A stretch of DNA of 64,000 bases from Nymphaea colorata. Lineage: Eukaryota; Streptophyta; Magnoliopsida; Nymphaeales; Nymphaeaceae. The position numbers and the translations under genes were made by a program. The stretch's first letter is position 1. Each line of letters opens with the position of its first letter. Positions 22,941-34,913 of this stretch are shown here, piece by piece. Location: positions 9,374,001-9,438,000 of the forward strand of contig NC_045150.1 in the NCBI RefSeq assembly GCF_008831285.2, written 5' to 3'. Under the pieces are notes generated by a model that saw only the letters and a list, made by a program, of their open reading frames with translations, did no database searches and had not been told where the DNA came from.

Positions 22941-23599
22941 GAATTACTGTGCTTCTTAGTATTTATTAATCTTTTATCCTGATTCCTGACACTGCAATTC
23001 TTCTCATGCCTTATCTTCTTTATCTCTCAAGAACTTGCTTCTCCTAAAATTCTGAAATAATTTTAATATTTTGAGGCTATGGTGCTCATATAGTTATTTT
23101 ATTTTCCTCAGTTTTGAATTCCGCCTCAATGTGGCTCTAGCAACTGGTGGAAATCTGGTGATGATGTCACGCATCAGGAATGTTGATGTCAAGCCATTCA
23201 GTTTCACATTTGCTTTTCATGCATACTTCTCTGTTTCAGACATCAGGTAATGATAATTGAAGATGTTTTACTTTCCAGTAACAACTACTGTAACTGCTCC
23301 ATTTTCTTCAGTATTTGTGGTAAAACTGAAGCTTTATGTCAAGTTCATATTTGAGCAAGTTATAGTTTACATGTGGCAACCTTGTTAAGATAGACATGGT
23401 AACTTTTTTTTTTTTTTGGGTTTGTTTGTAACCCAATTCTGGATATGCAGTAATGTGTACCTTCACCAGGTTATTAATATTCTGATACTAAAAATGATAA
23501 ATGCAAACTCAAATGGGCATGTTCCTCAATTCATTTTTTTAGAAGAAACATTCATGAAGGTTAACGTGGGTCTAAGCACACAAAATGGGCTTGCCAATG

Positions 23600-23850
23600 A
23601 TATTTTTGCTTATCAGAAGAGGATTGAAGCAGAAAGAAGATTGCACGAGGAGGGGAAGAGGAAATCAGGGGATAATATGATTCCTGATCTTCTGTACCGC
23701 AGGTATACCATAGAGGAGATAGAGAAGGCTACGCAAAATTTCTCTGAGTCTCTTAAAATTGGAGAAGGAAGGTATACCACACCCTTGTGGTTATCAAGGC
23801 TTTAAGGCCAGACGCAGCGCAAGGCAGACAACAGTTTCAGAAGGAGGTTG
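23600..23850 (+). pseudogene. U-box-type receptor-like kinase fragment
   Basis: An ORF contains YQKRIEAERRLHEEGKRK, then YRRYTIEEIEKATQNFSESL and KIGEGRY, typical of the coiled linker and the start of the kinase domain in plant U-box domain kinases (PUB33/35/52 type). The rest of the glycine-rich loop is deleted. The sequence continues in another frame as VIKALRPDAAQGRQQFQKEV, which contains the ATP-anchoring lysine region. No further kinase sequence follows. It is a short duplicated fragment inside the epimerase relic. Confidence 0.75.
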
Positions 23851-23897
23851 GTTACTATATAAGCTTTACATAGACACCGGCAGAAGCACTTAAACAT

Positions 23898-24463
23898 AGG
23901 GCTGCACACGAGCCGAGTCGAGCTCGAGCTTGCCCAGCTCGAGCTCGACTCGACTCAACGAGCTCGAGCTTGAACTCGACTCGAACTCGAGTCGAGCTAC
24001 CTAACACAAGCTCGAGCTCGACTCGATTAAATAAAGTCGAGCTCGAGCTCGACTCGATTAACTCGATTAGCTCGTCTAAATAAAATATGATCATTCTTTT
24101 TAAAATATCTAGTAAATTTCATAACGTGGGATGAAATTTGTGAATCACTCAACCGAGTCAACCCTGCCAACAGTTTAGAGCTGCAAATAGACACCATTTG
24201 GTATTAGACTGTTCTCATTATTAACTATTATAGAATCATAAGCTGATGACTGAACAAAATGGAAATAGGACATAATGTATATAAACGAGTCGAGTCGAGT
24301 ATAAACGAGTCGAGTTCTTAAAACTCGAACTCGACTCATTTACTCATTCGAGTTTCATTGTAAGCTCGAACTCGACTCGTTTATAAACGAGTCGAGCTCG
24401 AGCCGAGTTTAACCGGGCGAGTTCGAGTCGAGCCCGAGCTGGCTCGACTCGTTGTGCAGCCCT
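23898..24463. mobile_element. MULE-like MITE with GAGCTCGA-rich arms and perfect 10-bp TSD
   Basis: Perfect terminal inverted repeats AGGGCTGCAC / GTGCAGCCCT bound a 566-bp element. It is flanked by identical acttaaacat direct repeats at 23888-23897 and 24464-24473. Both arms (~23898-24070 and ~24283-24463) are dense in CGAGCTCGAGCTCGACTCG-type palindromic repeats around an AT-rich core of ~210 bp. A 9-11 bp target duplication is typical of Mutator-like elements. It encodes no transposase. Confidence 0.88.
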
Positions 24464-24473
24464 ACTTAAACAT

Positions 24474-25352
24474 ATCTGAAAATTTTCAATTGTAACCTTA
24501 TGTATTATGTGAAACAAAAAAGTGTTCATACCATCTGCAGGGCTTAGATCAACAAATCATTTTAGTAGCCTTCGAGACATTTTAACAGGTCACAAGGTTT
24601 TGCTAGGTTTTCAGTTCTGTCTGTCTCTATGTAGCAGAAGGTGCCGGCAGCTGAAGTCATGTGATATTGGGTGACATTGTCAGCAACTCAAGGTGGGACT
24701 AGCCGTGCAAGCCCAACATCTTATTTACCTTTTTTAATGCTTCCCGTAATTGATAATCCTGACATTGGCTCCCACTTAATTCCTGTACTATTTGCTTTCA
24801 TATAAATTTTTTTTGATTTCTACCTTCCTGCTCTGTGACTGCTGTACTTGTAATCTGTACATAAAAACAAGATTCCTCAGAGGCCATGGATCAGGTTCTC
24901 AGGATTGTCCTTCCTTATGCATATATATTGTCTGTAACATTCAAATGGGGGCCCTAGCATAACGTCTTAAGATAAAACAACTTCTCCTAGTAGGAAATAA
25001 GAATGCTCTGGGTTTTATCTGGAGTTGAGGGTGACTGCATTACTTAATTGAAGTGTCATTCTTTTTAAGTACTTTTGGTTGTTAGACACTTATACTTCCT
25101 ATACAGTTCTTCCTCAGGAAGCTAAAACAGATCAAATCAAGTGTTTCTTATCTGATGAGTGATTATCTACCATAAGACATTTTGTGCGGGTAAAGCCACA
25201 TATTTGGGGCCCAAGTATCCTGGAGAGGAAGCTGATATTGCTTGTAGCTCAGATAAATCAAGCATCATCGAATTTCACTATAAAAAAAAAACTTATATTA
25301 TAACGTGTTGCCCAAAGCACCTTCAGTGATAAATGCTATTTGTTGCATTTAG
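24474..25352 (+). other. Intron-like sequence of the epimerase relic
   Basis: AT-rich sequence between the MULE-like element and the 25353 exon. I looked here for the missing epimerase exon and did not find it. The end reads 'ttgttgcatttag', a good acceptor. Confidence 0.5.
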
Positions 25353-25820
25353 ATGGACAGGATTTACCTCAGCACTCCAAATGTGATTGTTGTTCTCGAT
25401 CACGAGAAGAAGAGAACATTTGTTATAAGAAAGGAAGGACTGCCGGATGCAGGCAAGCCTTCCTTCAAAATGCATGTTCAATTGTCCATATTCTACTGTA
25501 ACAAGAACCAGATGTATTCCCAGAAGAAGAAATGGCTGAAATAAATATTGTTGCTTAGTGTGGCTACTCTTTTGATTATGATTGGAAACCCTGTTGATAG
25601 GTTATTTTTGTTGTGTTTGCTGGATCTGTGGCGACTGCACTGCATTTGTTTGCCATGCCATCTCCAATGGTTCTCTGTTTTTACGCAGAATGGAGCATAT
25701 TCTTTTGAACGGTAAATGCTTCCTTTCTTTGCCCTTTAGATGTGAAATAAATGTCTGGGGCGAAGAATGTGCATAACCAACATCGAGATTTTGTAAAAGC
25801 AATGCTGGATTTCTGATTTC

Positions 25821-26047
25821 AAGCATGCTAGCAGCTTCTGACCAACGAGAGGCCTGAAGAATTACTGTTTCTGTGTCAGACTTGAGGCTTGATTGTTTAT
25901 ACTTGGGCTTTGTCCAACACCTTTTAACGATTCAAAGCATGCTAGCAACTTCTGACCAACAAGAGGCCTGATGAATTACTGTTTCTGTGTCAGACTTGAG
26001 GCTTGATTGTTTGTACTTGGGCTTTGTCCAACACCCTTTAACAATTT
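25821..26047. repeat. 114-bp direct tandem duplication in epimerase intron
   Basis: Two adjacent copies start 'aagcatgctagca' at 25821 and 25935. They share 'attactgtttctgtgtcaga' and 'cttgggctttgtccaacacc' with a few substitutions. Confidence 0.92.
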
Positions 26048-26829
26048 ATCATTGTCTGCAGAGCATTGAATACGTAAAAAAATTGCTTCAAATGTCTTTT
26101 AGCTCAAGTTCATCAATTCTTTGTTCTTTTGATGATTCTGCCGATTCACTCGACTCAGTCCAACTGCTCAATCTTATCACTTTCACCAACTCTGTTACAC
26201 CACTGCAGACTGATATTTTTTCAGTCTTTTTTCTCCCCTTACAGTTGTCTGGAATCCTTGGGAGGAGAAGTCGAAGTCTATGGTGGATTTTGGTGATAAT
26301 GAGTACAAGCAAATGCTTTGCGTGGATGGTGCTGCCATCGAGAAGCCGATAACGCTCAAGCCCGGGGAAGAATGGATAGACAGATTGGAGTTGTCAGTTG
26401 CTCCCTTAAGCTATTGTTTTTGAAATGACTTCGTTCTCTGAAAGCACTGAAATTTTTAGTTTGCAGCAATTTCACAAGAACACCATCATATCATATGTTC
26501 ATCCTTTTGAAGGGTAGAAGGTCATTGGCTTAAAATTCTGGCCTTGACCTGACTAAGTTATTGTACACAGAAGCAACACGATTAGCTCGATAAATTCTTG
26601 GTAAAGAGAAGCAAAGATTTACTTTTTCTTTTCCGGTTGATAAGGATGATATATTTCATGACTGCCGAAATCGAACCAACTCACATAACTCTTGACATTG
26701 CAACTAGTGGTGGCCGATCAGATATTTGTCCCAAAGCGCTGGGTCCATCTGTGAGATGATGTTAGCAAAAAAGGAGAAACGCCAAAAAGTAACGTGTCCG
26801 CAGAAGCCTTTCTCTATGTGAGAACACGC

Positions 26830-26901
26830 TATCAGAGCCAGGTTTCAATCCTGGGACCTGTGGGTTATGGGCCCACCACGCTTCCGCTGCGCCACTCTGA
26901 A
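26830..26901 (-). tRNA. Initiator tRNA-Met (CAT), with two substitutions; possibly a pseudogene
   Basis: The 72-nt minus-strand sequence follows the plant initiator tRNA-Met: GAGTGGCGCAGCGGAAGCGT D-arm, GTGGG-CCCATAA-CCCAC anticodon arm with the three G:C pairs that mark initiators, and CTCTGATA at the 3' end. Relative to the usual sequence, position 1 is T instead of A, so it no longer pairs with T72, and the T-loop reads GGATTGAAACC where C56 is normally invariant. The C56 change also weakens the B-box promoter. It may be a weak or dead copy. A T-rich terminator is not obvious just downstream. It lies alone in the intergenic DNA at 26424-27366. Confidence 0.7.
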
Positions 26902-27366
26902 CACTAAAGCCTTGGAAGAAACACAAACTTTCCCGCAAGACAGGATATATAAATTTTACACATAATAATCCTTGGTAATTTTACTTTTTCCACAGTAGAC
27001 CTGTATTCGTGTGGATATGAACAACAGCGAAAATAGAGGCACACATGTCCAACCAATGTAAGTGAAACTGACACATGATAACGTAAACACAATCCGGCAG
27101 ATAAGTATTTATTTTCAACTGCTTTTCGCACGAGATCAAACAGTGTCAGGTGAACCTGCTTTTGTCGAGCTAGAGAAGAAACAGTTCATAGTCATTCTCT
27201 GGCTGTTATTTTGCACTACAAAGATATTTAGATCGACGTATATAGAGCTTAGAAGCAACAAAAAATTATGAATTAAGACGCACATGCTTATTTTTAATCT
27301 TCAGTCTATCAGCAGAAACAATGAAAAATTACATACATGCCGATGCTAGACGACATAGAGGTGAAT

Positions 27367-28831
27367 TTAAGGTCCTCCAAGTATTGCATTCTCAATATCT
27401 TCTCTGCTTAATGCATAACTGAACCGTCTCTCCACATCCTTCTCAAGCTCTCCAGGCCCAGTCTTAAGGTATCTGCATCATTAATCACGCATTATGTTGA
27501 GAAAGCAATAACAGAGCATGCACAGCAAGGAGAAAAGAAGTAACTGACCTTAAAACTTACAGAACACTGACATAATTTCATGATCGAGAAAACATAATCA
27601 GGATCGTGGGGCTTTCTAGCGCAAGTGCTTTTTTAACTGGGACGAGCAAATAAAAAACTAAACAGGTAACAGGCTACCAGCACCTGATTTGAGGAATAAC
27701 ACTGCAAAAGATCTAGCATGAAATCCAGCAGTATAAAAGGAGTAGTTTTAATGGAGAAGAGGATGGAAGCAATTGGGGTCTATCAGCGAGCATTAGAGCG
27801 TCTTAAAGTAGTCTATAATGGCATGAAGAGATTTAAAGAATGGGGCCCTTCAGAAGGGAAAAGAGCAGGATGCGTAGGGAAGAAATTTTGGAGGTACCCT
27901 ACGATAATTCCATAGAGATAAAAGGAACAACTTCCTGCAAGGTCGCCCTTAGCAAAACACGGTGATCAATCATGAGTCACTAAACTTAGCGCGACCGAAA
28001 GATCCAGTGCCAGGAAAAAGAGGCTTCACTACTCGAAATAGGACAAAAAGGATGAAATTACACTATATTTTCGCTATCATCAAGACTGCTGCCAGTACCA
28101 TTGTCATTGTACAAGTACATCATGGCAGGCAGCAAGAAAAAACATATTTAATCCCCCACCTTTTCACTCATCGCATTTCTATAGCTTTTAGTAACATTGA
28201 TAAATATATGCTATTTCCTACGATAATGAGCAAAATCTGCGGATCAATTTGGAAGAAAAGTGAATTTCACAGCAAACAAAAACCTCATAGATGCTTTCCA
28301 GAAGTTTCACATAGAGGTGATTGTCGTTATCATTACGACAGTAACAGCAACGATTCACGTGAAAATGCCAGGATATCTGAATTAATCGCCGGAATTCTGA
28401 CATACAAAAGAAAACTGCAACGGAATGGGGACGAAAGAAGGGGACTGTAACCTAATGCAGAGGTCGGTGACGTCGAGGGAGAGCTGTGCGTGCCACTCGA
28501 GCTTCCGTATGAGCCAGACAGCCGGGTCGTCTTTCGTCTGTCGGAACCCTAGCTGGTTCAGCCACGCCTCGATGCACGGCAGACTGTGAGAATAGATCGG
28601 CTTCTTCTTGTCCGGCAACTTATCGATCCATTCATCCACCTCCGGTGACGAGGACGACGCTGCGAAAATTAGGGTCCCGATTCTCCGTCTCCCTGAGGAT
28701 TTGGGTAACACAGATCGCGACCACCCAGAAATCGAGAAACCCGATGAGCAAAACAGAAGGTGAGCAGCCCGATTTTGCAGAACCGATTCGGAAAGGGGAA
28801 GGGAAGCCAGAGGAAGGAAAATGGCGCGCAT
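27367..28831 (-). CDS. DUF3143-family small plastid-type protein (2 exons, 161 aa)
   Basis: Exons 28831-28452 and 27472-27367 join in frame (486 nt with stop) through a GTTACA donor and a CAG acceptor. The core EVDEWIDKLPDKKKPIYSHS, LPCIEAWLNQLGF, AVWLIRKLEWHAQLSLDVTD followed by RYLKTGPGELEKDVERRFSY and ALSREDIENAILGGP matches the DUF3143 family shared by cyanobacteria and plants, whose role is not known to me. The ~65 residues before the core are rich in Ser, Arg and Ala and poor in acidic residues, as in a chloroplast transit peptide. I chose the ATG at 28831; an upstream in-frame ATG at 28897 would prepend a basic stretch (RRRIKRRNKGGK) that fits less well. The exon-2 frame and C-terminus are fully conserved. 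It is divergent to the 29946 gene, with ~1.1 kb shared between the starts. Confidence 0.88.
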
Positions 28832-29945
28832 TTTCCCCCCCTTGTTTCTTCGTTTTATCCTTCGTCTCCCTTGGATATCCGCCGTTCCGCTCGTCATTTG
28901 TGGACGATGAGAGAGAGAGAGAGAGAGTTGCCTTATCGGGTCAGACTTGGGCGCCAGTTATCCGGTACTACAACACCCACATGGATCGGATCAGGATTAA
29001 CAGGTTATGGATTACGTAGGTCCTAAAATCGGACCGGATCCAACCATATCAAGCAACAGTGGACAAAGGAAAATGGTGCACTGGTTGATGCAAATGCGTT
29101 CGCTTTAATTGGATCATGGATCTAGATCTAAAATGGTGTTCTCGGATTTGGATCCATGAAGTCTAAAACAAGCTCAATCGTGGTGGAAGAATGCCAAACA
29201 AAACATGTGTTCAAGTCAAACTTTATTTCTTATCATGTTATAGTCAAGTTCAAAACACTAAAAACAAAAAGGAAGTATATCGATATATAAACATAAACTG
29301 ATATATTATTTAGTTTGCTATCTTTTAAATTGCTAATAAAGTTTATTTAGTTTCCTTACTTTAAAATGACCGTGTAATGTGTATGATGTGATAAAACTAT
29401 ATCCATGGTTTATTAAACCTAGGGATGAAATTAATTGTGAAGTCAAAACATGTCTACGCTTATAAAACGTGTGATGCTCTTCCAGTGTTATTATTTCTAA
29501 TATTCATTGCAAACGTTCTCCCAAAAAATAAAAAGATACAAAAGTCATGAGTAAATAATTAAATATTTGACGAATATTTGCAGAGATTTATTTCAATGAT
29601 TTAAACATAAAAATGATCCAAATATGACAATGTTCAATGGATGGGAGGAAATGATGAGTGTTTGACCAATGTTTTGGTTACCCTAGAAAAGTTGATCCGA
29701 AGCAGAAACCAAACCGAACCCGAACCCGAACCGGAACCATATGTTTGTCGCGTTTTTGAATTTTGTAAAAATATTGGGGCAATTGGGAAATGTTTTGCTC
29801 CAAAGGCGGAAAGAGAAAAGGCGGGAAGCTCTCCGTCGTCCATCCCACGCTCTCCCGTTTTGAATTTCATTTTTAGAGAGAGAAAGTTAAAGCCCATCAA
29901 GGCCTTCCTCTTTTTCCTTCTCCCTCTCCCTCCCTCGCTCTCTCC
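28832..29945. promoter_or_regulatory. Shared divergent intergenic/promoter region
   Basis: Lies between the starts of the DUF3143 gene (minus) and the 1026-aa gene (plus). It contains a GA run near 28910-28926, a short run of GAACCC repeats near 29714-29735, an AT-rich middle and a CT-rich leader (~29910-29943) right before the ATG at 29946. I did not find a convincing TATA box. Confidence 0.5.
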
Positions 29946-32541
29946 ATGGGTTTTCCCTCTCTAGATCTCCCACAGACGCAGAGGGTCGTCTTCCTCATCG
30001 ATCTCCAACCTCTCTCCCAGCTCCCAGATCGCGATCTTTACGTCTCTGCGATCCTCAAATGCGCCGACCGTTTCCTCTCCCACCCTCCTCTCTCTGACTC
30101 CCTGTTCGCCTTCCGGCTCTTCTTCTCCTCCCTCAACCCTCTCCTCCCCACCACCCAAGTCGAGCGCCTGCTTGGCAGCTCCTTTTCGTCCACCATTTCC
30201 TTCGAACGGCCCTCTGACGTTGCGCGGTCCCTCGAATCTGCGCTTAGATCGGTCGCTTCTGGGACGTCGTCTCCAAGCCGTGCTGCGTTTGTAGCAGGAT
30301 CTCTTCAGCAGCTCCTCCTGGACTATGCTTGGGAGACTGCACTCCCTGATCTGCAAGGTACGGATGATGCTGCCGATTCTTGTTCTGGATTTCCCCCAAA
30401 TCTGATCCTTTTGTTCACGGTGGCACCAAGGACTAAGGAATTTCTCTATCGGTACTTTAACTTTGAAATTGACTCCAGAAATGATTGCGAAGATTGGTTT
30501 TCCAACAAATTTATTGAAACTTTTGGTGGCGTTCGCGAGAAATTTAAGGCTGTGGGCGCGAATGTGTGTTGGGTGGATGTTGGTTTTCCCAGCGAAAGCC
30601 AGAACGAAGAGAGAGATGGAAAAATACTGGGTGTCCTGGAGAGGGGGATTAAGGATTTAGGTTGGGGTTTTGTATCCTGTGATGCTATTGTTTTGGGTTC
30701 TTTGGTTGTTCCGTTCGGATTGATTTGGCCAATCGTTGCTTGTCCAACGGGGTTCAGTGGTCGCCGTTGTGGGACTGCGGAATTCAACCTTGAGGTTGCA
30801 GATGCGAACGGTAAGCCGTTGAAATGCAGACTGTGTGATCTTGAAATTGTTAATTTGAAGTTTCCTACCGATCACCTCGATCATTCTTTAAGTAAACCTT
30901 CTCCAGAACCAGAGCTTCAAAACTGCAACCCGCAGGATTTCTGGAAAAGATTTGATAATACGGGTGTTAAGATGCATGTGGACGAGGTTAGGGCAAAAGA
31001 TCAGCTTGCCGTCATGAGAGCGAGGACGGGGAATTTTGTTTTCCTCCGTGGCTTCTCTAGGAAGCATGAAGACGTATCCAAGAGAAAGAGATCGAAGAAG
31101 AAGTCTCGTACGGCCCCGTCGATAGCAGATGTGGTTCTTGAGCGGCTAAGATGGAAGGAGAATGAATTTATAGCGGGAAATCCTGAATGGCAGCTGCTTC
31201 TAACTTTTCTTTACAAGAGATTTAGTGTGGCGATAGTATCATTTTCTGATTTGAATGGATGTTCTGTTACGGGTATTTTGGAACCCTTTACTGTTCATAC
31301 GGCGATTCTTCAGATTCTGGATGACGGGCAGATCATGGATGGCTGTTCTCAAGAATGGCTTGGTGGAATTTCGATTAGTTCACACAAATCAGGTGGGGTT
31401 TCTGGTGATTCATTTTCTAACAAAAGAAGCAGTGGCTTCAAGGAAAGAGCAGAACGGAAGGATGCGAATTCTAGTGCTGTTACTGACCTTACATGGGATG
31501 CGCTTTATACATCTGTTCTCTGCAATTATTCTGGGGCAGAAGGTAGCATGGTTCCTGCCATGGATTTGCAGTCACTATGCCTGCATGGCGGTTTCAACGT
31601 TCCTAAGAGGTTGACCTTTTTGAAGTGCTGGATGAAGCAAAAGAAGAAACCAAAAGGTCATCAGAAGGCTGAACTAAGCAGAGGAGAACTGAAGGTGGAC
31701 TTCGAAGATAGAATGGAAGATATGCTTTTAAGTTCGCAACAATCTTGTCAGTCAGTCACAAACTTGGTGCAAGAAGGTCAAAACTTTTCTTCTTCTTGCC
31801 AATCGGTTGGGGAGAACTTGAATGATGAGCACATTAAACATGAACCTCCCGCTTCCTGTCTCGATGATTCTGATGCATTCTTTTCCAGCATTTGGCAAAA
31901 AATTGACCATGGACTATGCAACATGGAGGTGGATTTGGCATCTCTGGCTGAGCGCTTAGTCGACTTGTCCATCAAACACGTGCCAGCTAAGCATGATGGC
32001 AACGACACTCACGAGAAAAGTACCTCATCGAATTGCGACTCTCAGACTTCACAGATTGCTTGCGATATATCGGTTTTTGTTGACGTGGCAAAGCTTTTAC
32101 TAAGAAAGCCAAAAGAATTAGCAGCAAAGTACAAAAGGTTACTTGCTCCGTCCATGAGTGAGCCATCCAATTCTAACTTAGTCTCTGATCTCATATCCGA
32201 GGCCACTATCTCAGAAATCAAAGTCAGAGAGTATCCTTTTAGATGTTTTATTTCTTTGTTTTTAGTTGCTGCAATTAACTAGCAATTCGGCATCTTATAT
32301 CTGCTTTCTTCCTTAATGTGTACAAGGCATCAACTCCAGGTGCTATTTCGAATGGAGATACTCAAGGCGACAGTTGAAGTTTGCAGCAAAGATGAAATAG
32401 AAGATAAATGGGTGAAAGAAATATGTTTCTTGCTTCACAACATTGAGTTTGACCTGCAAGGAGGAATATTTGGTGGTGTCACACTTCTCGAGTTCACTGA
32501 CAGTACCGTAAAATCCAGGTACAAATGTGCATCTTACGAAT

Positions 32542-32581
<40 letters not shown>

Positions 32582-34913
32582 TATATATATATATATAGGC
32601 TAAAATCATGAATAGTTTTTTGAATCTGAATGTAGAATGGAAAATTATGTACTGTTAACACTCCAAAGTTAATTGCACGTAACAAGTATACTTAAGATTC
32701 CTTTGTTTCTAACTGTTATGAATGCAAGAGCTTATCTGCATAGTGTGGATATATGAGTTTGCTTTTAATTTTTCCGCTGACGTTTAGTACAGAACGAGTA
32801 TCACTAATATGGGTGATTTCCTACATTTTGGGGAAAATGATAATGATAATGACAATTGTTGAGAGAATATGACAAAAAGCCTCAATTCCTGACCTAGGTC
32901 ACATAGATAACGGTGTGGGTGCGGACAAGAATTTGAAGCAATTTCAAAAAACTTGGGTACAGGGACACAGCCCCATGCACACGCTCGTATATATACACAC
33001 ACACACGTGCTCACACACAGACACTATCATGATCAGAGAAAACTGAATTTGATCAGACAGAAAATCCAGAATATGTTAATTCTCTAGGCATAGCAGAGGA
33101 ATCGAGATCTGACCTAATACAGAGACAAAGAAAATTTGATCCGATGACAGAAAAAATTCAGAAAAGAGGATATGATATTATTTTAGGAAGAAAGGAATGA
33201 AACAAGAGGTAGAAAAAAGAGAACAAGATTTTAGACCGGAAAAGTGACGAAGATTTCTAACTGGAGGATCAAATTATTTGTATCTCAAAATTGGAAAAGA
33301 GGGAGGGAGATAGGCATAGAAAAAGTAAGAAAAAGAACAATGGTAGAAGGAGATGGAGAAAGAAAGTGGTTATATAAACTTAAACAAGGTTGCCTAACTT
33401 GCGCTGTTACTTAGCTCCATACTACATTTGAAGTCAATTTACGGTCACAAGATTCAGCCACCTTGTTCACACTTTGGCTTTCTATTAATGCTTCAGAATG
33501 AGTGCCTAGTGTCTGATTTTGGAATTCAGTTGCCATAGTAAACTGTAGATTTTCAGTTTGTGCTCAATTCTTGTGTTTGTTTTTCAGTAATTTCATCTGT
33601 TATATTCAAGTTTACAATTACTTTAGTTCTGTATGTTGTTTGTGTATAAACATATTTGCAGCATTATGAGACTGTGTTGTTAGACGATGCTCGCTGATAT
33701 GTGGGCTGGAGAAATGAACATTTTCATTTGTATTAAAACGTTTGTTAACTATTGTTTAAAATTTTAAATAAAGAATAGAAAGTTATCTGATGTGCTGTAT
33801 TTGTCAGCAAACCTATGCAGTCTGCTAATAATTGACTCAGAACATTAATATGAGGATTTCAAATAAAACTGTATTAGCAATAAACTGAGCAGCTCTCTCT
33901 TCATTAGCAAAGTATGAATGCAAAACTAAAGGGAAAAAGGCAAGGTAGAATGAGAGGAAGGGAGGGAGAGAGAGAGAGAGAGAGAGGCCAACATGGTTCA
34001 GCCTTGAGGCTATGTCAAAAAGCGTTTTCTTCTCTTAAGAGATCTTCAATGCAAAATGAGATATAGCAAAATGAAAGGCAAGAATTTGGGCAATGCTTTG
34101 AATCTGTCACACTGGGAGTGTGCTAAATATTTAATTCTGGGCTACCCTGTCGCCATCAATTACGATTCTCCATGAGTTTTTAATTCCTTGGATATATGGA
34201 ATCTATTCTTGGATTAACACAGTTATTTTGATGGTCTGACTTCAGTTTTTCCTGCTCAGAGAGTTGTAAGATTCAGACGACATACTCACCAATTCAAGTT
34301 TATATGCAGGTATGCAAATATTCTAGAAGGTGTCATACACAAGATTTACACAGAAATGGAGTTCTTGTCATTTGACAGTGTTCCCAGTGGATCGAATGAC
34401 AGCGATTCAAACCAAGCAGCCAATGATATCATTGATCCTCGAGATCAAGTTTCTGGAGCAGCATATGACAATGAAAACAGAGTAGCGATGGATAGCAGTG
34501 GATGCATTTCTCATTCTCTGCATCGTCTGGAAGGAGCATGCAGTACTGGAGAGAAACATCAAAACGAATTGTACGAGAAGCAATTAAAGAAAGCCCTAAA
34601 GAGCAGAGAACAAGCTCAAAAATGCTCATTCTTCAATAAACGATTGCCAGACCTGCAGAGAGTCTGGGCACCCAAGCATCTGGGAAAGGTGAACACGAGG
34701 CCCATAACAAAACATGATAGGAAGAAGCATGCTAGGGAAACAGCTGACGTAGTATATGAGACACCGGCACTAGCAACTAGAAAGAATAGACGGTTGCATG
34801 CAAGCAGAGGTGGTGAACATGCAGAAACTTCAAGCTTCAGATCTGTTTCAAAGGTGTTATTTCCAAGCTTTGAAAGCATAGAGATCTCCTCCGAATCTGG
34901 TTGCCAAAAATAG
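29946..34913 (+). CDS. Large nuclear protein, candidate plant Treslin/TICRR-like replication factor (3 exons, 1026 aa)
   Basis: Exons 29946-32230, 32327-32518 and 34310-34913 join in frame (3081 nt with stop), with donors GTATCC and GTACAA and acceptors ACAAG and TGCAG. The N-terminus (FLIDLQPLSQLPDRDLYVSA) and the following ~350 residues look like the VWA-like start of the Treslin family. A strong basic nuclear signal (SKRKRSKKKSR) lies near residue 380. A Ser/Asp-rich region follows (~600-700), then a helical segment across exons 1-3 (HQLQVLFRMEILKATVEVCS). The C-terminus has RVWAPKHLGKV and VVYETPALA, seen in plant homologues. Treslin helps load CDC45 for origin firing; transfer of that role here is inference from weak similarity. 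Intron 2 is 1.8 kb with AT and AC microsatellites. A candidate AATAAA poly(A) signal is at 35369. Confidence 0.8.
32549..32598. repeat. (AT)n microsatellite in intron 2
   Basis: Two TA runs broken by one TAGATA, just after the exon-2 donor of the Treslin-like gene. A short AC-rich tract follows near 32993-33006. Confidence 0.95.

Larger units (their letters stand above)
23112..26423 (+). pseudogene. 5'-truncated glucose-6-phosphate 1-epimerase-like gene relic
   Basis: Three exons match plant putative glucose-6-phosphate 1-epimerases (aldose-1-epimerase/galactose-mutarotase fold, interconverting hexose-phosphate anomers). 23112-23246 encodes FEFRLNVALATGG to YFSVSDI with a GT donor. 25353-25452 encodes MDRIYLSTPNVIVVLDHEKK to GLPDA and ends in a GC donor (GCAG|gcaagc). 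26245-26423 encodes VWNPWEEKSKSMVDFGDNEY to ELSVAPLSYCF and a stop. The N-terminal exons are absent, replaced by the tandem repeat. The exon expected between the first two (EVRVEGLETLDYLDNL region) is not found; a kinase fragment and a MULE-like element occupy that intron. The last two exons remain cleanly open, so decay is recent or a chimeric transcript is possible. Confidence 0.8.

Noticed and set aside
29961..30356. 131-codon minus ORF opposite the start of the 1026-aa gene
   Set aside because: Low-complexity Glu/Gly/Arg translation, antisense to a conserved coding exon.
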